Source of the DNA: Gemmataceae bacterium
GTDB taxonomy: Bacteria; Planctomycetota; Planctomycetia; Gemmatales; Gemmataceae
Direction of reading: 5' to 3'
Assembly: GCA_009697105.1 (NCBI GenBank)
Contig: SIAQ01000029.1
Location: forward strand, 1-46,131
Length of the DNA: 46,131 bases
This document shows, one piece after another, positions 32,103 through 45,198 of this stretch (its first letter is position 1; each line of letters starts with the position of its first letter). A model generated the notes under the pieces. It was not told the DNA's origin. It saw only the letters and a list, made by a program, of their open reading frames with translations, and made no database searches. The position numbers were made by a program, and so were the translations under genes.

Positions 32103-34379
32103 CTACGCCGCTCGCTCGATGTGCAAGTCCGGTTCCTCGTAGACGGCCTTCGCCATGGTGTCCACCTCATCTTGCAAGCGGAGATGGGCTTCGTTCGCGT
32201 TGCGGCCCTGGGCCGACAGGTCTTTCGCTTGCCGCTCGATCTTCATTTGCCGATGGTTGAGCTGTAACTCGCGTTCGTCAAGATGGTTTTTGTTTTCCGT
32301 CAACGAGGCCTCGGCGCTGAGCACTTGACGGATTTTCTTTGTCAACTCGTCGCGTTGCGTTTCGATTTGCGCGATTTCTTGGATCGCCGCCTCGCGTTCC
32401 GCCGTAGCCGAGCGAATCAGGGCCGCGTTGGTACCCAACCAGCGGCGGCGCAAGCGTTCGACGCGTTTTACGGCGGCGGGGTCGTTGGCGCGATCGAACA
32501 CTTCCTGCCGATATTGCTCCAGAGCCAACGCTTTCTCGGATAGGATTCGCCGTTCCTCGTCGAGCTTCCGCGATTTCTCGAAAGCCGCCTGGCGATGCTG
32601 CACGACCTCGCGGTGTTCGTTGTCGAGTTGCACACGGTGACTGTGCAGGCGTTCGGTCTCTTCCTGGCGGCGGCGACTCCAACGCTGTTTCACCAACGTG
32701 ACCGCGGAATGCTGTTCCTGCAACCGCGTCTCCAGATTCTTTATCGCTTGCAAGCGTTTGTGGTTCTCCTGTTCGACCGTTTGTTCGCGGGACCGCAACT
32801 GGGCACGCCAGACCATCAATTCCTTACGCAGCGCTTCGAGGTCGGCCTGCCGTTTCTCCAACGCCTGCTCGGTGCTCGTGGCATGAGCGTCGCGATGGGC
32901 AATTTGCTGCTCCAGGGCAATCATGCGTTGCGCCATTGCCTCGAGTTCGTCGGCGGCGCGATTGCGTTGCTTCTGCCAAACGTCTTGGATCTCGGCCAAC
33001 TGATGGTACTGTTCGAGCAAATGCACCCGCTGGTCGGCCAATTCGATTGCGAGGTGATTGAGCCCGTCAAGCCGTGCCGAGGCTTCGCCGGTCACCGTGC
33101 CGGTGGGACTGTCGGCCAAGACTTCGACCTCACCCGCGAACGCGATCTCCTCCACCCTGGGCATCGTGTGCTCATTCGCCGGGTTGCCTGATTCCTTTCG
33201 ACGTTCCCGCAAGGTGCGGTCGAGTCGCGCGAGTTCAGCGTTCTGTCTGGAAATGGTATTGCGTTGGTTTACGATCCGGCGATCTAGGCCGATCAATTCT
33301 TTATGTAATGCTTCGAATTGATTGGCCCAGGCGTTTTTCTCATCGACCAACAAATTTCGGGCCTCGCGCAGCTTGATGTGGGCTTCGTCGACCTCGCGTT
33401 TCTTGGCCTTGAGTACGGTGAATTCGTTGGTGCGCCGTTCCCTCCAGCGCTCCTGATCGAGGCTCAGTTCACGCTGTCCGTCGCGCAACAACCGCATCCC
33501 CAGTTCACGCTCGGTGTTGAACTTTGTGATCTGCTCGGAAAGTGACGACTCCTGCGTACGCAGCGCGGCATGACGTTCTTGCAGTGCGGCGATGTCGGCC
33601 TGCAGCACGCCGGTTTGCTTGTGGTGCCTCTCCTTCTCCTGCGCCCATTGTCGATGCCAACGTGCGCGCAAACGTTGATGCAGTTTTTGAATGCGTTGGC
33701 GATCATGGGCGAGCTTCCGTTGCTCCTCGAGCAAGCTTTGTTTGCTCACGCCGAGTTCTCGCTCAAGCTTCGCCAATTCGCGTTTATGCTCGAGCTTTTC
33801 CGTGCGCAGTGCCTCGCGTTCGGATTTCGCGTATGCGCTCCATACCTGAATTTGGTTTTGCTTCTCCGCCAAATGAGCGGCAAGTTGATCTTCTTGCTGC
33901 ACGAGATCGCCCTTGCGCTGTTCCAAGCGAGCCTCTTGCTCCTCCAACGCGATCTGTTGGGCAACCACGGCAGCGACTTGAATTTCCACGCTGCTACGAT
34001 CGGCCATGTCCCCGATGATTAGCCGAAACCTCGGCAGTGGGTGCGGCAGTTCAACGCGGAACTGGAATGGGCCGACTTTGAGAAGATCCCCGCTCTGGAG
34101 TTTCGAATCATCGATTCGCGTGCCGTTGACATAGGTTCCGTGAACGCTGTTGAGGTCGCGAATCTCAAGCCCGTCTTCGCGAAAAACCAGCAGGCAGTGC
34201 AACGGATCGACGCCGTCCACATTGAGTCGCATTTCGCAGCCGGGATTGCGTCCGATAAATGTGGTCGGCAATCCCAGCGGTCTGCGAGCGCCGGCCTGGC
34301 GTCCATTCTGAAGGATCAATTCGCCCACATAGGCCACTTCGCCCGCATTGGCTGTTGTTTCTGTATTTGCGGCTTCCAT
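32103..34379 (-). CDS. FHA domain-coiled coil protein
   Basis: 758 residues. An FHA domain occupies about 20-125: FIGRNPGCEMRLNVDGVDPL, HCLLVFREDG and DLNSVHGTYVNG hold the Arg, Ser/His and Asn positions that read phosphothreonine. Almost all the rest is charged coiled coil rich in Glu, Arg, Gln and His (for example LEQRKGDLVQQEDQLAAHLA). There is no signal peptide or membrane helix. It is probably a cytoplasmic scaffold that recruits a Thr-phosphorylated partner along a long rod. ATG 34379 is preferred over ATG 34421 because GAGGG lies eight bases upstream of it. Confidence 0.88.
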   Translation of the reverse strand: MEAANTETTANAGEVAYVGELILQNGRQAGARRPLGLPTTFIGRNPGCEMRLNVDGVDPLHCLLVFREDGLEIRDLNSVHGTYVNGTRIDDSKLQSGDLLKVGPFQFRVELPHPLPRFRLIIGDMADRSSVEIQVAAVVAQQIALEEQEARLEQRKGDLVQQEDQLAAHLAEKQNQIQVWSAYAKSEREALRTEKLEHKRELAKLERELGVSKQSLLEEQRKLAHDRQRIQKLHQRLRARWHRQWAQEKERHHKQTGVLQADIAALQERHAALRTQESSLSEQITKFNTERELGMRLLRDGQRELSLDQERWRERRTNEFTVLKAKKREVDEAHIKLREARNLLVDEKNAWANQFEALHKELIGLDRRIVNQRNTISRQNAELARLDRTLRERRKESGNPANEHTMPRVEEIAFAGEVEVLADSPTGTVTGEASARLDGLNHLAIELADQRVHLLEQYHQLAEIQDVWQKQRNRAADELEAMAQRMIALEQQIAHRDAHATSTEQALEKRQADLEALRKELMVWRAQLRSREQTVEQENHKRLQAIKNLETRLQEQHSAVTLVKQRWSRRRQEETERLHSHRVQLDNEHREVVQHRQAAFEKSRKLDEERRILSEKALALEQYRQEVFDRANDPAAVKRVERLRRRWLGTNAALIRSATAEREAAIQEIAQIETQRDELTKKIRQVLSAEASLTENKNHLDERELQLNHRQMKIERQAKDLSAQGRNANEAHLRLQDEVDTMAKAVYEEPDLHIERAA

Positions 34380-34590
34380 CCCAATACCCTCTTTCGCCGA
34401 GCTTATTCGTATACGATTCATTCATCGGCGAAAATCGGTAGGTCGGTTGAACCAGGAAAAAAAATTGGCAAAGCTGGTAAAGTCAGCCCATTCGTCTTAT
34501 CCGAAAAGGCAAGCGGGGCAGATTGGGAGATTCGTCACAAAGGCTTGCAGAACGGCATTTGGACGGCTACGTTCTATTGCATGGAATCGA

Positions 34591-34671
34591 AAGCCCAGAG
34601 GTGAGGTACTCCGAACCTCTGGAATGATTCCGTAAGATCCAGCGGTTCGGAGTACCTCACCCCTGGGCTTG
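34591..34671. repeat. Palindromic element B5 (two arms)
   Basis: Family B element between the small membrane-protein gene stop and the FHA gene start. The flanking 34380-34590 shows no ORF I trust. Confidence 0.93.
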
Positions 34672-34711
34672 CTTGTCGATCGAAACGTGACGCTGCTTCG
34701 TCATGCACACC

Positions 34712-35122
34712 TCAACCGCCGCCGATGGCGACACCCATGCAAACCATTCCGCCCACGCCTAACAAGATCAAACTATTGAACACGATGCCGAGGATCGCGC
34801 AGATTGGACTCGTGTTCGGCTGCATCGAGCCGAGGATGCCGAGGATCAAGCCGACCAAGGCACTGCCGATGCCGCCGAGGAACATCAGTCCCGCCGTCAC
34901 CATGCGCGGATCGTTGTTATTGGGCTGCTGCCCGCCCTGATCGACCACCATCATCGTAATACCTACAAAAGTGCCAACCAAAGCGATGGCGACGAGGATC
35001 GAGATCACCAGGGACGTGATGCCCAGCCCGGACTGTCGGAACGGCCCGGCGGGTGGCGGCTCGCTGCGCGACTTGGGTACACGGATATCGATGTCGTCAA
35101 CGTTGTCGTCACGCCAGCCCAT
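34712..35122 (-). CDS. Small polytopic membrane protein
   Basis: 136 residues. A charged N-terminus (DDNVDDIDIRVPKSRSEPPP) lies before three or four hydrophobic helices (LGITSLVISILVAIALVGTF; LMFLGGIGSALVGLILGILG; AILGIVFNSLILLGVGGMVC). It resembles the DUF4190-type small membrane proteins common in planctomycetes but I cannot name it firmly. A strong GGAGGA precedes ATG 35122. Confidence 0.75.
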   Translation of the reverse strand: MGWRDDNVDDIDIRVPKSRSEPPPAGPFRQSGLGITSLVISILVAIALVGTFVGITMMVVDQGGQQPNNNDPRMVTAGLMFLGGIGSALVGLILGILGSMQPNTSPICAILGIVFNSLILLGVGGMVCMGVAIGGG

Positions 35123-35149
35123 GCGGTCCTCCTCGTGTCATGAGATAAT

Positions 35150-35178
35150 ATTATGTGTTGAGTCGCATGGCGAATCAA
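35150..35178 (-). promoter_or_regulatory. Candidate sigma-70 promoter of the small membrane-protein gene
   Basis: On the minus strand TTGATT (35178-35173) and CATAAT (35155-35150) are 17 bases apart, about 28 bases before the start codon. It is divergent from the ileS promoter. Confidence 0.4.
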
Positions 35179-35211
35179 GTGCCGCCTAGAAATCGCCGCG
35201 GTTCTTTGCCG

Positions 35212-35239
35212 TTGCACGCGCACGCAAGTAATCTATACT
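35212..35239 (+). promoter_or_regulatory. Candidate sigma-70 promoter of ileS
   Basis: TTGCAC (35212-35217) and TATACT (35234-35239) are 16 bases apart. Transcription would start near 35246, leaving a leader of about 100 bases that contains palindrome I. Confidence 0.5.
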
Positions 35240-35262
35240 TCGCGCGATCCTGAATGATTTCC

Positions 35263-35329
35263 AAGCCCGCGGGCGACGAAGGAGCCTGCGCGGGTCGTAC
35301 CCCGCAGGCTCCTTGTCGCCTGCGGGCTT
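35263..35329. repeat. Palindromic element I in the ileS leader
   Basis: Left arm 35263-35294 pairs with right arm 35301-35329 with a few mismatches. The right arm alone forms a strong hairpin, CCCGCAGGC with GCCTGCGGG around eight bases. It lies between the likely promoter and the ileS start (17 bases from the ATG). No T-box motif is seen. Confidence 0.88.
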
Positions 35330-35345
35330 ACCTCGAGGTTGCACG

Positions 35346-38927
<3,582 letters not shown>

Positions 38928-38942
<15 letters not shown>

Positions 38943-39018
38943 GGTAATCCGAACCCCTGGGATCATTCATCGGCAGATGTCTATCCCAAGGGTTCGGATT
39001 ACCTCACCCCTGGGCTTG
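38928..39018. repeat. Palindromic element B6 (two arms), supplies ileS stop
   Basis: Family B element overlapping the ileS 3' end. The CAAGCCCAGGGGTGA start encodes the terminal QAQG and the TGA stop. Both arms differ from the family consensus at the same paired position (GTAATCC / GGATTAC rather than GTACTCC / GGAGTAC). Confidence 0.93.
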
Positions 39019-39036
39019 CATTGGAGCAATCCAATC

Positions 39037-39516
39037 ATGAACCTGCTCGACGAATTCCTGGCCATCATCACGCAGCTGGGCGACGCCAAAATCCCCTACG
39101 CCATCTGCGGCGGTTGGGCGTTGGCGATCCACGGCGTGCCACGATTCACGATGGACATCGATTTGCTGGTCAGGCCGGAGGATTTTCAAAATGTGCTCGC
39201 CATCGCTGTTAAATCCGGATTCGATGCCGCGGTTGAATCGTTGTCGCTCGTGCAAATCGATGGCTCGCGCTGCGAAGTTCGCCGTCTGAACAAATTCGAC
39301 GGCAATGACCATACCGTGTTCGACGTGATCCTGGCCCAAGATTCGCTCGAACCCATTTGGGCGAGCCGTGAGATTTTTGCGTGGCAAGGTCGGCAGCTTC
39401 CGGTCTGCTCGGCCATCGGTTTGGCGCGCATGAAACGCCTCGCCAGCCGGCCACAGGACCTGGTCGATATTCAATCCTTGGGCTTCGACATCAATGACCC
39501 CGCCATCCAACCCTGA
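39037..39516 (+). CDS. Nucleotidyltransferase-fold protein (MNT/AbiEii-like)
   Basis: 159 residues. The nucleotidyltransferase core is visible: ICGGWALAIHG near the N-terminus, then RFTMDIDLLV carrying the paired Asp residues, and VFDVILAQ with a third Asp. A helical tail contains LARMKRLASRPQDLVDIQSL, typical of these stand-alone enzymes. Some relatives are toxins or antitoxins that add nucleotides to RNA or protein. ATG 39037 is chosen because the longer frame comes from palindrome B6. A small ORF follows and may be a partner. Confidence 0.85.
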   Translation: MNLLDEFLAIITQLGDAKIPYAICGGWALAIHGVPRFTMDIDLLVRPEDFQNVLAIAVKSGFDAAVESLSLVQIDGSRCEVRRLNKFDGNDHTVFDVILAQDSLEPIWASREIFAWQGRQLPVCSAIGLARMKRLASRPQDLVDIQSLGFDINDPAIQP

Positions 39517-39550
39517 GACGCCTCTCATCTGTCGCGCGATTGTCGTTGAC

Positions 39551-39688
39551 ATGTCGTCGGCCGCGATAGATCGTCGGCTCCGTGAAGTGGCGGCACTGTG
39601 GGACGCCTGGCGGTTCCTGCGAAACTTTCGACCTGTCGAGCCGAGCGATCCAAGAAATTTGAAAAAAACGGTTGCGTCAAGACCGTGA
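39551..39688 (+). CDS. Small ORF, possible partner of the nucleotidyltransferase
   Basis: 45 residues (MSSAAIDRRLREVAALWDAW, then RFLRNFRPVEP) with a helical, arginine-rich composition. I recall similar short planctomycete proteins beginning AIDRRLREV, often near small enzyme genes. An ATG at 39494 in the same frame, overlapping the previous gene, is an alternative start. Expression and partnership are unproven. Confidence 0.45.
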   Translation: MSSAAIDRRLREVAALWDAWRFLRNFRPVEPSDPRNLKKTVASRP

Positions 39689-39736
39689 ACATGGTTAGAT
39701 ATTCTCCAACTACCATTTCTGAATCGGAGAACTTTC

Positions 39737-41638
39737 ATGCGCATATTCCTCTCGTTCCGCGCCGTCCTTGGCATTGGCCTCACCCTTGCGCTGTCGGTGA
39801 GTGTCGCCCGTGCCCAACAGCTTCCCGACGGCTTACGCCACATGCCGCCCGATGCCATTGGGTTCGTGCATATCCGCGTCGGCGATTTGCTCAATTCACC
39901 CTTCGGCGCCAATCTGCTTGACATGATTAAGAAAGATCGCGAAGCCGCCAAGGGTCAGAAGGAGATCGAGAAGACCATCGGCATCACGCCGTCGGACATC
40001 GACACCGTCACGCTGGTGATGCTGCCGTTACCCAAGCGAATGCCAGGCCAGGAGGGCTTCGATCCCTTTATGGACGGCCCGAGGCCAAATCGATATTACG
40101 GGAAAAAGACTAAGCCGGCGTTCGACAGAGACATGAAAAGGGAGTTTTTCCCAGAGAAATTTGAAGAGAAATTTGAGAAGAGGCGGGACCCCGAAGAGAA
40201 GGCAATTCCCGATCCAAAGATCGAGGGAAAGAAGGCCGACGTCAATCGTCTCGCGGATGGCACGTACTTCGCGAGCGCCGAGGTTTCTCAGGAATTTCTG
40301 GGCGGCCCCGACAGCATCATGATGTTGGATGGCCCGCTGGCGTTCCAACCGATCATTATCATCTCCGCGACGAAGGACTTCGACCGCAAGGCGATTCTGC
40401 GGAAGCAATTCTTCGGTCAGCGCCGTGGCGATCCGTATGGCGGACATTTCGATGGCGGCCCGTCGGTGCAGTTTCTGAGCGATCGCTGCGTGGCGGTCGG
40501 CATGGGCTTTCAGCTGGCGCGCTTCAACGATTTGCTGGCCCGCGATCCGCAACCGAAGACTGACGCGCTAAAGTCGGCTCTTGCATTGGCCTCGGGCAAG
40601 CACCTGATTTCGGGCGGCGGGCAGGTCCCTGCCGAAATTCGCCAGCTGATGAATTCGCCCTACGGCGGCCCCGATACCAAGCTACTCGAACTGGTGTCGC
40701 CGCTGTTGGCGACACGCTCGGGAGCCGCGCTCGATTTCGACAAGGGCATCTCTCTGACGTTGCAATTTGACGCCGCCAACGCCAATGCCGCATCCAACGC
40801 GTATCAGGCGCTCAAGACGCTGCGCACGCTTGGCCAACTCGCACTCGAACAAGGCGGCAACGGCGGCGAAGTGGGCGGTTGGATGCTCGACTTGCAAAAA
40901 GCCGCCGCGAAGGCGCTCGACACTGCCAAGATTGAACAGAAAGACAATCAAGTTGGCGCCAATATCCAGTTCGACATCAGCCCATCGCTGATGAAGAAAC
41001 TTAGCAACGAACTCGTCGCCTCGGTGCGTTCTCGCGGCGACCGCACGCAAAGCATGAACAACCTCAAGAACATCGCTCTGTCGATGCACGGCTATCACGA
41101 CGCGAACAAGCGCCTGCCCGCCGCCGGGATGACCAATGTCAACGACCCAAACGGCAAGCCGTTGCTGAGCTGGCGTGTCAGTATCTTGCCGTATATCGAT
41201 CAAGGGGCGCTCTATCAGCAATTCGACCTGACGCAACCGTGGGATCATCCGACGAACAAACGGTTGATCGCGAATATGCCGCACATCTATATTGTGCCCG
41301 GTTCGGACGAAAAGAAAGGCATGACGCACTATCGCGTGCTGGTTGGGCCGACGACGATGTTTGAAGCGAATCAAAAAATTTCGCTGGTCAGCGTCACGGA
41401 TGGCTCATCGAACACGCTCATGGTTGTCGAGGCGGCGGAAGCGACGATCTGGACGCGGCCTGACGATCTGCCCTACAACCCGAATGGGCCGCTGCCAAAG
41501 TTCGGTTTGACGCCGGACGGATTCTTGGCCGCGTTCGGCGATGGCACCGTGCGATTCATTCGGGCGAATGTGCCGGAAAATGTGATTCGCGCTTTGATTA
41601 CACGCAACGGCGGCGAAGCGGTGACCATTCCTGATTAG
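39737..41638 (+). CDS. Large exported DUF1559 protein
   Basis: 633 residues. A signal peptide ends near VARAQQ. Residues about 30-420 are a planctomycete N-terminal region (HMPPDAIGFVHIRVGDLLNS at its start) with a charged insert near 115-155. The C-terminal DUF1559 domain runs from SMNNLKNIALSMHGYHDANK through SWRVSILPYIDQGALYQQF and VGPTTMFE to GDGTVRFIRANVPENVIRAL. DUF1559 is normally attached to a pilin-like leader, but here it follows another domain and a Sec signal. It is probably a periplasmic or envelope protein of unknown function. Confidence 0.88.
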   Translation: MRIFLSFRAVLGIGLTLALSVSVARAQQLPDGLRHMPPDAIGFVHIRVGDLLNSPFGANLLDMIKKDREAAKGQKEIEKTIGITPSDIDTVTLVMLPLPKRMPGQEGFDPFMDGPRPNRYYGKKTKPAFDRDMKREFFPEKFEEKFEKRRDPEEKAIPDPKIEGKKADVNRLADGTYFASAEVSQEFLGGPDSIMMLDGPLAFQPIIIISATKDFDRKAILRKQFFGQRRGDPYGGHFDGGPSVQFLSDRCVAVGMGFQLARFNDLLARDPQPKTDALKSALALASGKHLISGGGQVPAEIRQLMNSPYGGPDTKLLELVSPLLATRSGAALDFDKGISLTLQFDAANANAASNAYQALKTLRTLGQLALEQGGNGGEVGGWMLDLQKAAAKALDTAKIEQKDNQVGANIQFDISPSLMKKLSNELVASVRSRGDRTQSMNNLKNIALSMHGYHDANKRLPAAGMTNVNDPNGKPLLSWRVSILPYIDQGALYQQFDLTQPWDHPTNKRLIANMPHIYIVPGSDEKKGMTHYRVLVGPTTMFEANQKISLVSVTDGSSNTLMVVEAAEATIWTRPDDLPYNPNGPLPKFGLTPDGFLAAFGDGTVRFIRANVPENVIRALITRNGGEAVTIPD

Positions 41639-41667
41639 TTCGATCGACGGCGCTGATTTGTTAACCA

Positions 41668-41749
41668 AAGCCCAGGGGTGAGGTACTCCGAACCCCTGGG
41701 ATATGCCGCAACATCCCAAGGGGTTCGGAGTACCTCACCCTTGGGCTTG
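41668..41749. repeat. Palindromic element B7 (two arms)
   Basis: Near-perfect family B element between the converging DUF1559 and aldolase genes, 6 bases from the aldolase stop. It is a plausible bidirectional terminator. Confidence 0.94.
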
Positions 41750-41755
41750 AATGGC

Positions 41756-42826
41756 TTACGCCACCGTCACTTCTTTCGACAAATACACATCCTGAATTCC
41801 GTTCAAGAGGGCGATGCCTTCCTTGAGCGGTTTCTGAAACGCCTTGCGGCCCGAAATCAAGCCCATGCCGCCGGCGCGTTTGTTGACGACCGCCGTCAGC
41901 ACCGCCTCGGCCAAGTCGCTCGCGCCTTTCGATTCGCCGCCGGAGTTAATCAAACCAGCGCGGCCCATGTAGCAATTGGCGACCTGGTAGCGCGTCAGGT
42001 CGATCGGGTGATCGGAGCAAAGGTCGGTGTACATCTTCTCGTTCATTTTACCGTAGGGGTTTTCTTTCGATGCGATCGCTTTATACCCGCCGTTGTTCAC
42101 AGGCAGCTTCTGCTTGATGATGTCGGCCGCGATCGTCACGCCGAGGTGGTTGGCCTGCCCGGTGAGGTCGGCGGAGGCGTGGTAGTCCGTGCCTGCGACC
42201 TTGAAGCCGTTGTTGCGCAGGTAGCACCACAGGACGGTGAACATGCCGAGTTCATGCGCCTGCTGAAAGGCCTGGGAGACTTCGACGATTTGGCGTTTCG
42301 ACTCTTCCGAGCCGAAGTAGATCGTCGCGCCGATGCCGACCGCGCCCATGTCGAACGCTTGCTCGATGTTGGCGAACATGATTTGGTCGTAGCTATTGGG
42401 GTACGACAGGAACTCGTTGTGGTTGACCTTCAGGATGAACGGAATCTTGTGGGCGTATTTGCGCGATACCGCGCCAAGTACGCCGAGCGTCGAGGCGACG
42501 GCATTGCAGCCGCCTTCGATGCCGAGCTTGACGATGTTCTCTGGATCGAAGTAGTCGGCATTCGGCGCGAAGCTGGCGCCGGCAGAGTGCTCGATGCCCT
42601 GATCGACAGGAAGAATCGAGACATAGCCCGATCCGCCGAGCCGACCGGAATTGAACAGCGTCTGCATATTGCGCAAAACGTTCGGCGAGCGGTCGGAGTT
42701 CAGCCAAACGCGATCGACAAAGTCCGGCCCTGGAACGTGCAGCCGTTCCTTGGCGATCTTCGGTTTGTGTGAAAGCAGCGCTTCGGCATCGGCGCCGAGG
42801 TGTTGCTGGATGTCACGAATATTCAT
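41756..42826 (-). CDS. fbaB: Class I fructose-bisphosphate aldolase (FbaB/DhnA type)
   Basis: Cleaves fructose 1,6-bisphosphate to triose phosphates through a Schiff base, in glycolysis and gluconeogenesis. 356 residues. The archaeal-type class I landmarks are present: [75 protein letters not shown] and the phosphate loop [13 protein letters not shown] with [17 protein letters not shown] precedes ATG 42826. A -10-like TATAAT on the minus strand is at 42867-42862, about 35 bases upstream, with no good -35. Confidence 0.95.
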   Translation of the reverse strand: MNIRDIQQHLGADAEALLSHKPKIAKERLHVPGPDFVDRVWLNSDRSPNVLRNMQTLFNSGRLGGSGYVSILPVDQGIEHSAGASFAPNADYFDPENIVKLGIEGGCNAVASTLGVLGAVSRKYAHKIPFILKVNHNEFLSYPNSYDQIMFANIEQAFDMGAVGIGATIYFGSEESKRQIVEVSQAFQQAHELGMFTVLWCYLRNNGFKVAGTDYHASADLTGQANHLGVTIAADIIKQKLPVNNGGYKAIASKENPYGKMNEKMYTDLCSDHPIDLTRYQVANCYMGRAGLINSGGESKGASDLAEAVLTAVVNKRAGGMGLISGRKAFQKPLKEGIALLNGIQDVYLSKEVTVA

Positions 42827-42910
42827 TGCAAAATCCTTAAGAAAGTTGTTGATTTTTGAAGATTATAGTGATTTCCCACTTCTTTTCTCGTTTGGCGTGC
42901 GTGCGTTTTG

Positions 42911-42995
42911 GTGAGCCGAGAGCGTCAGCGACTGAAGCGTGCGCGACCTTTCACGTCGGGTGATGTCCTCCCGTCGCTGACGCTCCCGGCTTGCC
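42911..42995. repeat. Palindromic element G (two arms)
   Basis: GAGCCGAGAGCGTCAGCGA (from about 42913) pairs with TCGCTGACGCTCCCGGCTTG (42974-42993), with mismatches and a spacer of about 40 bases. It lies between the divergent aldolase and recD2 genes, 15 bases before the recD2 ATG. Confidence 0.85.
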
Positions 42996-43010
42996 AGATA
43001 CAATGCCGCC

Positions 43011-45176
43011 ATGAGCGCCTCCCTTTCCGGTACCATTGATCGCGTTACGTTTCACAATCCTGAGAACGGCTACGTCGTCTTGCGCGTCGAGGTCAAGGGG
43101 CTGCGCATGCCGGTCACCGTCGTTGGGCAGACGCCAAGGGCGAATGCGGGGGAGTTTGTCGAAGCGGTCGGCACGTGGGTGGACGATCCCGATTTTGGCA
43201 AGCAGTTCAAGGCCGACACAATACGCGTGCTGCCGCCGAGCACGGTTGAAGGCATCGAGAAATATCTTGGCTCCGGGCTGATCAAAGGTATCGGGCCGAC
43301 CTATGCTCGCAAGATCGTCGAGGTCTTCGGTGCTCGCACGCTTGACGTGATCGACGAAAGCCCGACCTATCTGAAAGAGATCAAAGGCATCGGCTCGCGG
43401 CGCATCCAACAGATTCGCGAAAGCTGGCGACGGCAGAAGGCCGTGCGCGACATCATGGTGTTTCTCCAGTCGCATGGCGTCGGCACGGGGCATGCCTTTC
43501 GCATCTGGCGGACGTATGGCGATCGGGCACTCGAAGTCGTCAAAGCGAATCCGTACACGCTCGCTGCGGAGGTCTGGGGCATCGGCTTCCCGACGGCGGA
43601 TCAACTCGCACTCAAGCTCGGCTTCGCGCCGGACGCCCAACCGCGTGCTCAGGCGGTCGTTCGGCATCTGCTCGGCGAGAAGTCCGGCGAAGGCCATGTC
43701 GCCTTCCCGGAGGCTGCGCTGTTGCACGATTGCGTGCAAGCGACTGGCATCGCGGAGCCGATCCTGCGTGAGGCGGCGGCGGCGCTGGTGCAAGCGGGCG
43801 AGATCATCCGCGAGTCGGCGCTGACGCCCGAACCGTGGCTGTATCTGCGAGAGATGCACGCCGCCGAGGTGCAGATCGCAATACGATTGCAGGAGCTGGC
43901 ATGTGGTGAGCATCCGCTGCCGGCGTTCGATCTCGACAAGGCGTTGACCTGGGTCGAAGGCAAGATCGGCCTGGCCCTGGCTCACAACCAGCGAGAGGCA
44001 ATTCGGCAAGCGTGCACTGCCAAGGTGCTCGTCATCACCGGCGGGCCGGGCGTGGGCAAGACGACGCTGGTGCGCGGCATTCTCGAAATCTTCGCCGTCA
44101 AGGAGCTGCGCTGCGCCTTGGCCGCGCCGACCGGGCGAGCCGCCAAGCGCTTGAGCGAATCGACCGGGCGTGAGGCGAAGACGATCCACCGCTTGCTCGA
44201 ATACGATCACGGCGGCCCGAAGCGCAACGCGAACAACCCGCTCGATGTCGATCTGCTGATCATCGATGAGACATCGATGGTCGATGTGCCGTTGATGCAG
44301 CGATTGACGAGCGCCCTGCCCGCGAAGACGTGTTTGATCCTCGTGGGCGATGCCGATCAACTTCCGTCGGTCGGCCCCGGCTCCGTGCTGGCGGATGTTA
44401 TCGCGTCCAAGGCTGTGCCCGTCGTGCGATTGACGGAGATCTTCCGCCAAGCCCAGCAGAGCGGCATCGTGCGGGCGGCGTATCGCGTCCACGATGGCGA
44501 AATGCCCGAAACGACGCCGGCGGGCGCACTGGGCGACTTCTACATCATCGAAGCCGAGACGCCCGCCGCCATCCTTGAACGTGTGCTGACATTGGTGCGC
44601 GAGCGCATCCCCTCTCGCTTCAAGCTCGATCCGTTCCGCGACGTTCAAGTCCTCGCGCCGATGAATCGCGGTGACCTTGGCGTACGCAATCTCAACCTTC
44701 GACTGCAAGCCGTGCTCAACGCACCCGACGCTCAGGAGTCACCGGAGGTCGCGCGGTTCGGCTGGTCGTTCCGCGTGGGCGACAAGGTGCTGCAAACGCG
44801 CAACGACTATCAAAAGGAAGTCTTCAACGGCGACGTGGGCCGAATCAGCAAGATCGATGTCGATGAGCAAGAGATGACCGTTGAGTTCGATGGCCGAGCG
44901 GTGACGTATGAGTTTGACGATCTCGACGAGCTATCGCTGGCCTATGCGCTCACCGTGCACAAATCGCAAGGCAGCGAGTATCCCGCCGTCGTGATTCCGT
45001 TGCACACGCAGCATTACCTCTTACTCCAGCGGAACGTGCTCTACACCGCCCTGACGCGAGGCCGCAAGCTCGTCGTGCTCGTCGGCAACCGCAAGGCGAT
45101 CCAGATGGCGATTAGTCGAGCGGATGTGGCGCGGCGGTATTCGGCACTGAAGCAGCGATTGCAAGCCCAAGGGTGA
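43011..45176 (+). CDS. recD2: RecD2-type ATP-dependent DNA helicase
   Basis: 5'-3' superfamily 1B helicase acting in DNA repair, independent of RecBC. 721 residues. An N-terminal OB-like domain is followed by tandem helix-hairpin-helix-like segments (GLIKGIGPTYARKIVEVFG, EIKGIGSRRIQQI). Motor motifs then follow: Walker A GGPGVGKTT (near 344), IIDETSMVD, a QLPSVGPG loop, and a UvrD-type C-terminal piece YALTVHKSQGSEYP. Full length for the family. The terminal QAQG and TGA are contributed by palindrome B8, giving the same C-terminus as IleRS. Confidence 0.96.
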   Translation: MSASLSGTIDRVTFHNPENGYVVLRVEVKGLRMPVTVVGQTPRANAGEFVEAVGTWVDDPDFGKQFKADTIRVLPPSTVEGIEKYLGSGLIKGIGPTYARKIVEVFGARTLDVIDESPTYLKEIKGIGSRRIQQIRESWRRQKAVRDIMVFLQSHGVGTGHAFRIWRTYGDRALEVVKANPYTLAAEVWGIGFPTADQLALKLGFAPDAQPRAQAVVRHLLGEKSGEGHVAFPEAALLHDCVQATGIAEPILREAAAALVQAGEIIRESALTPEPWLYLREMHAAEVQIAIRLQELACGEHPLPAFDLDKALTWVEGKIGLALAHNQREAIRQACTAKVLVITGGPGVGKTTLVRGILEIFAVKELRCALAAPTGRAAKRLSESTGREAKTIHRLLEYDHGGPKRNANNPLDVDLLIIDETSMVDVPLMQRLTSALPAKTCLILVGDADQLPSVGPGSVLADVIASKAVPVVRLTEIFRQAQQSGIVRAAYRVHDGEMPETTPAGALGDFYIIEAETPAAILERVLTLVRERIPSRFKLDPFRDVQVLAPMNRGDLGVRNLNLRLQAVLNAPDAQESPEVARFGWSFRVGDKVLQTRNDYQKEVFNGDVGRISKIDVDEQEMTVEFDGRAVTYEFDDLDELSLAYALTVHKSQGSEYPAVVIPLHTQHYLLLQRNVLYTALTRGRKLVVLVGNRKAIQMAISRADVARRYSALKQRLQAQG

Positions 45177-45198
45177 GGTACTCCGAACCCTTGGGATC
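45162..45198. repeat. Palindromic element B8, single arm
   Basis: The left arm of family B, overlapping the recD2 end and providing its stop codon. The matching right arm is missing; unrelated sequence follows from about 45199. Confidence 0.9.

Noticed and set aside
42951-44708. A 585-codon open frame opposite recD2
   Set aside because: It is antisense to the RecD2 motor motifs, rich in Arg, Leu and His as antisense frames usually are, and begins within recD2.
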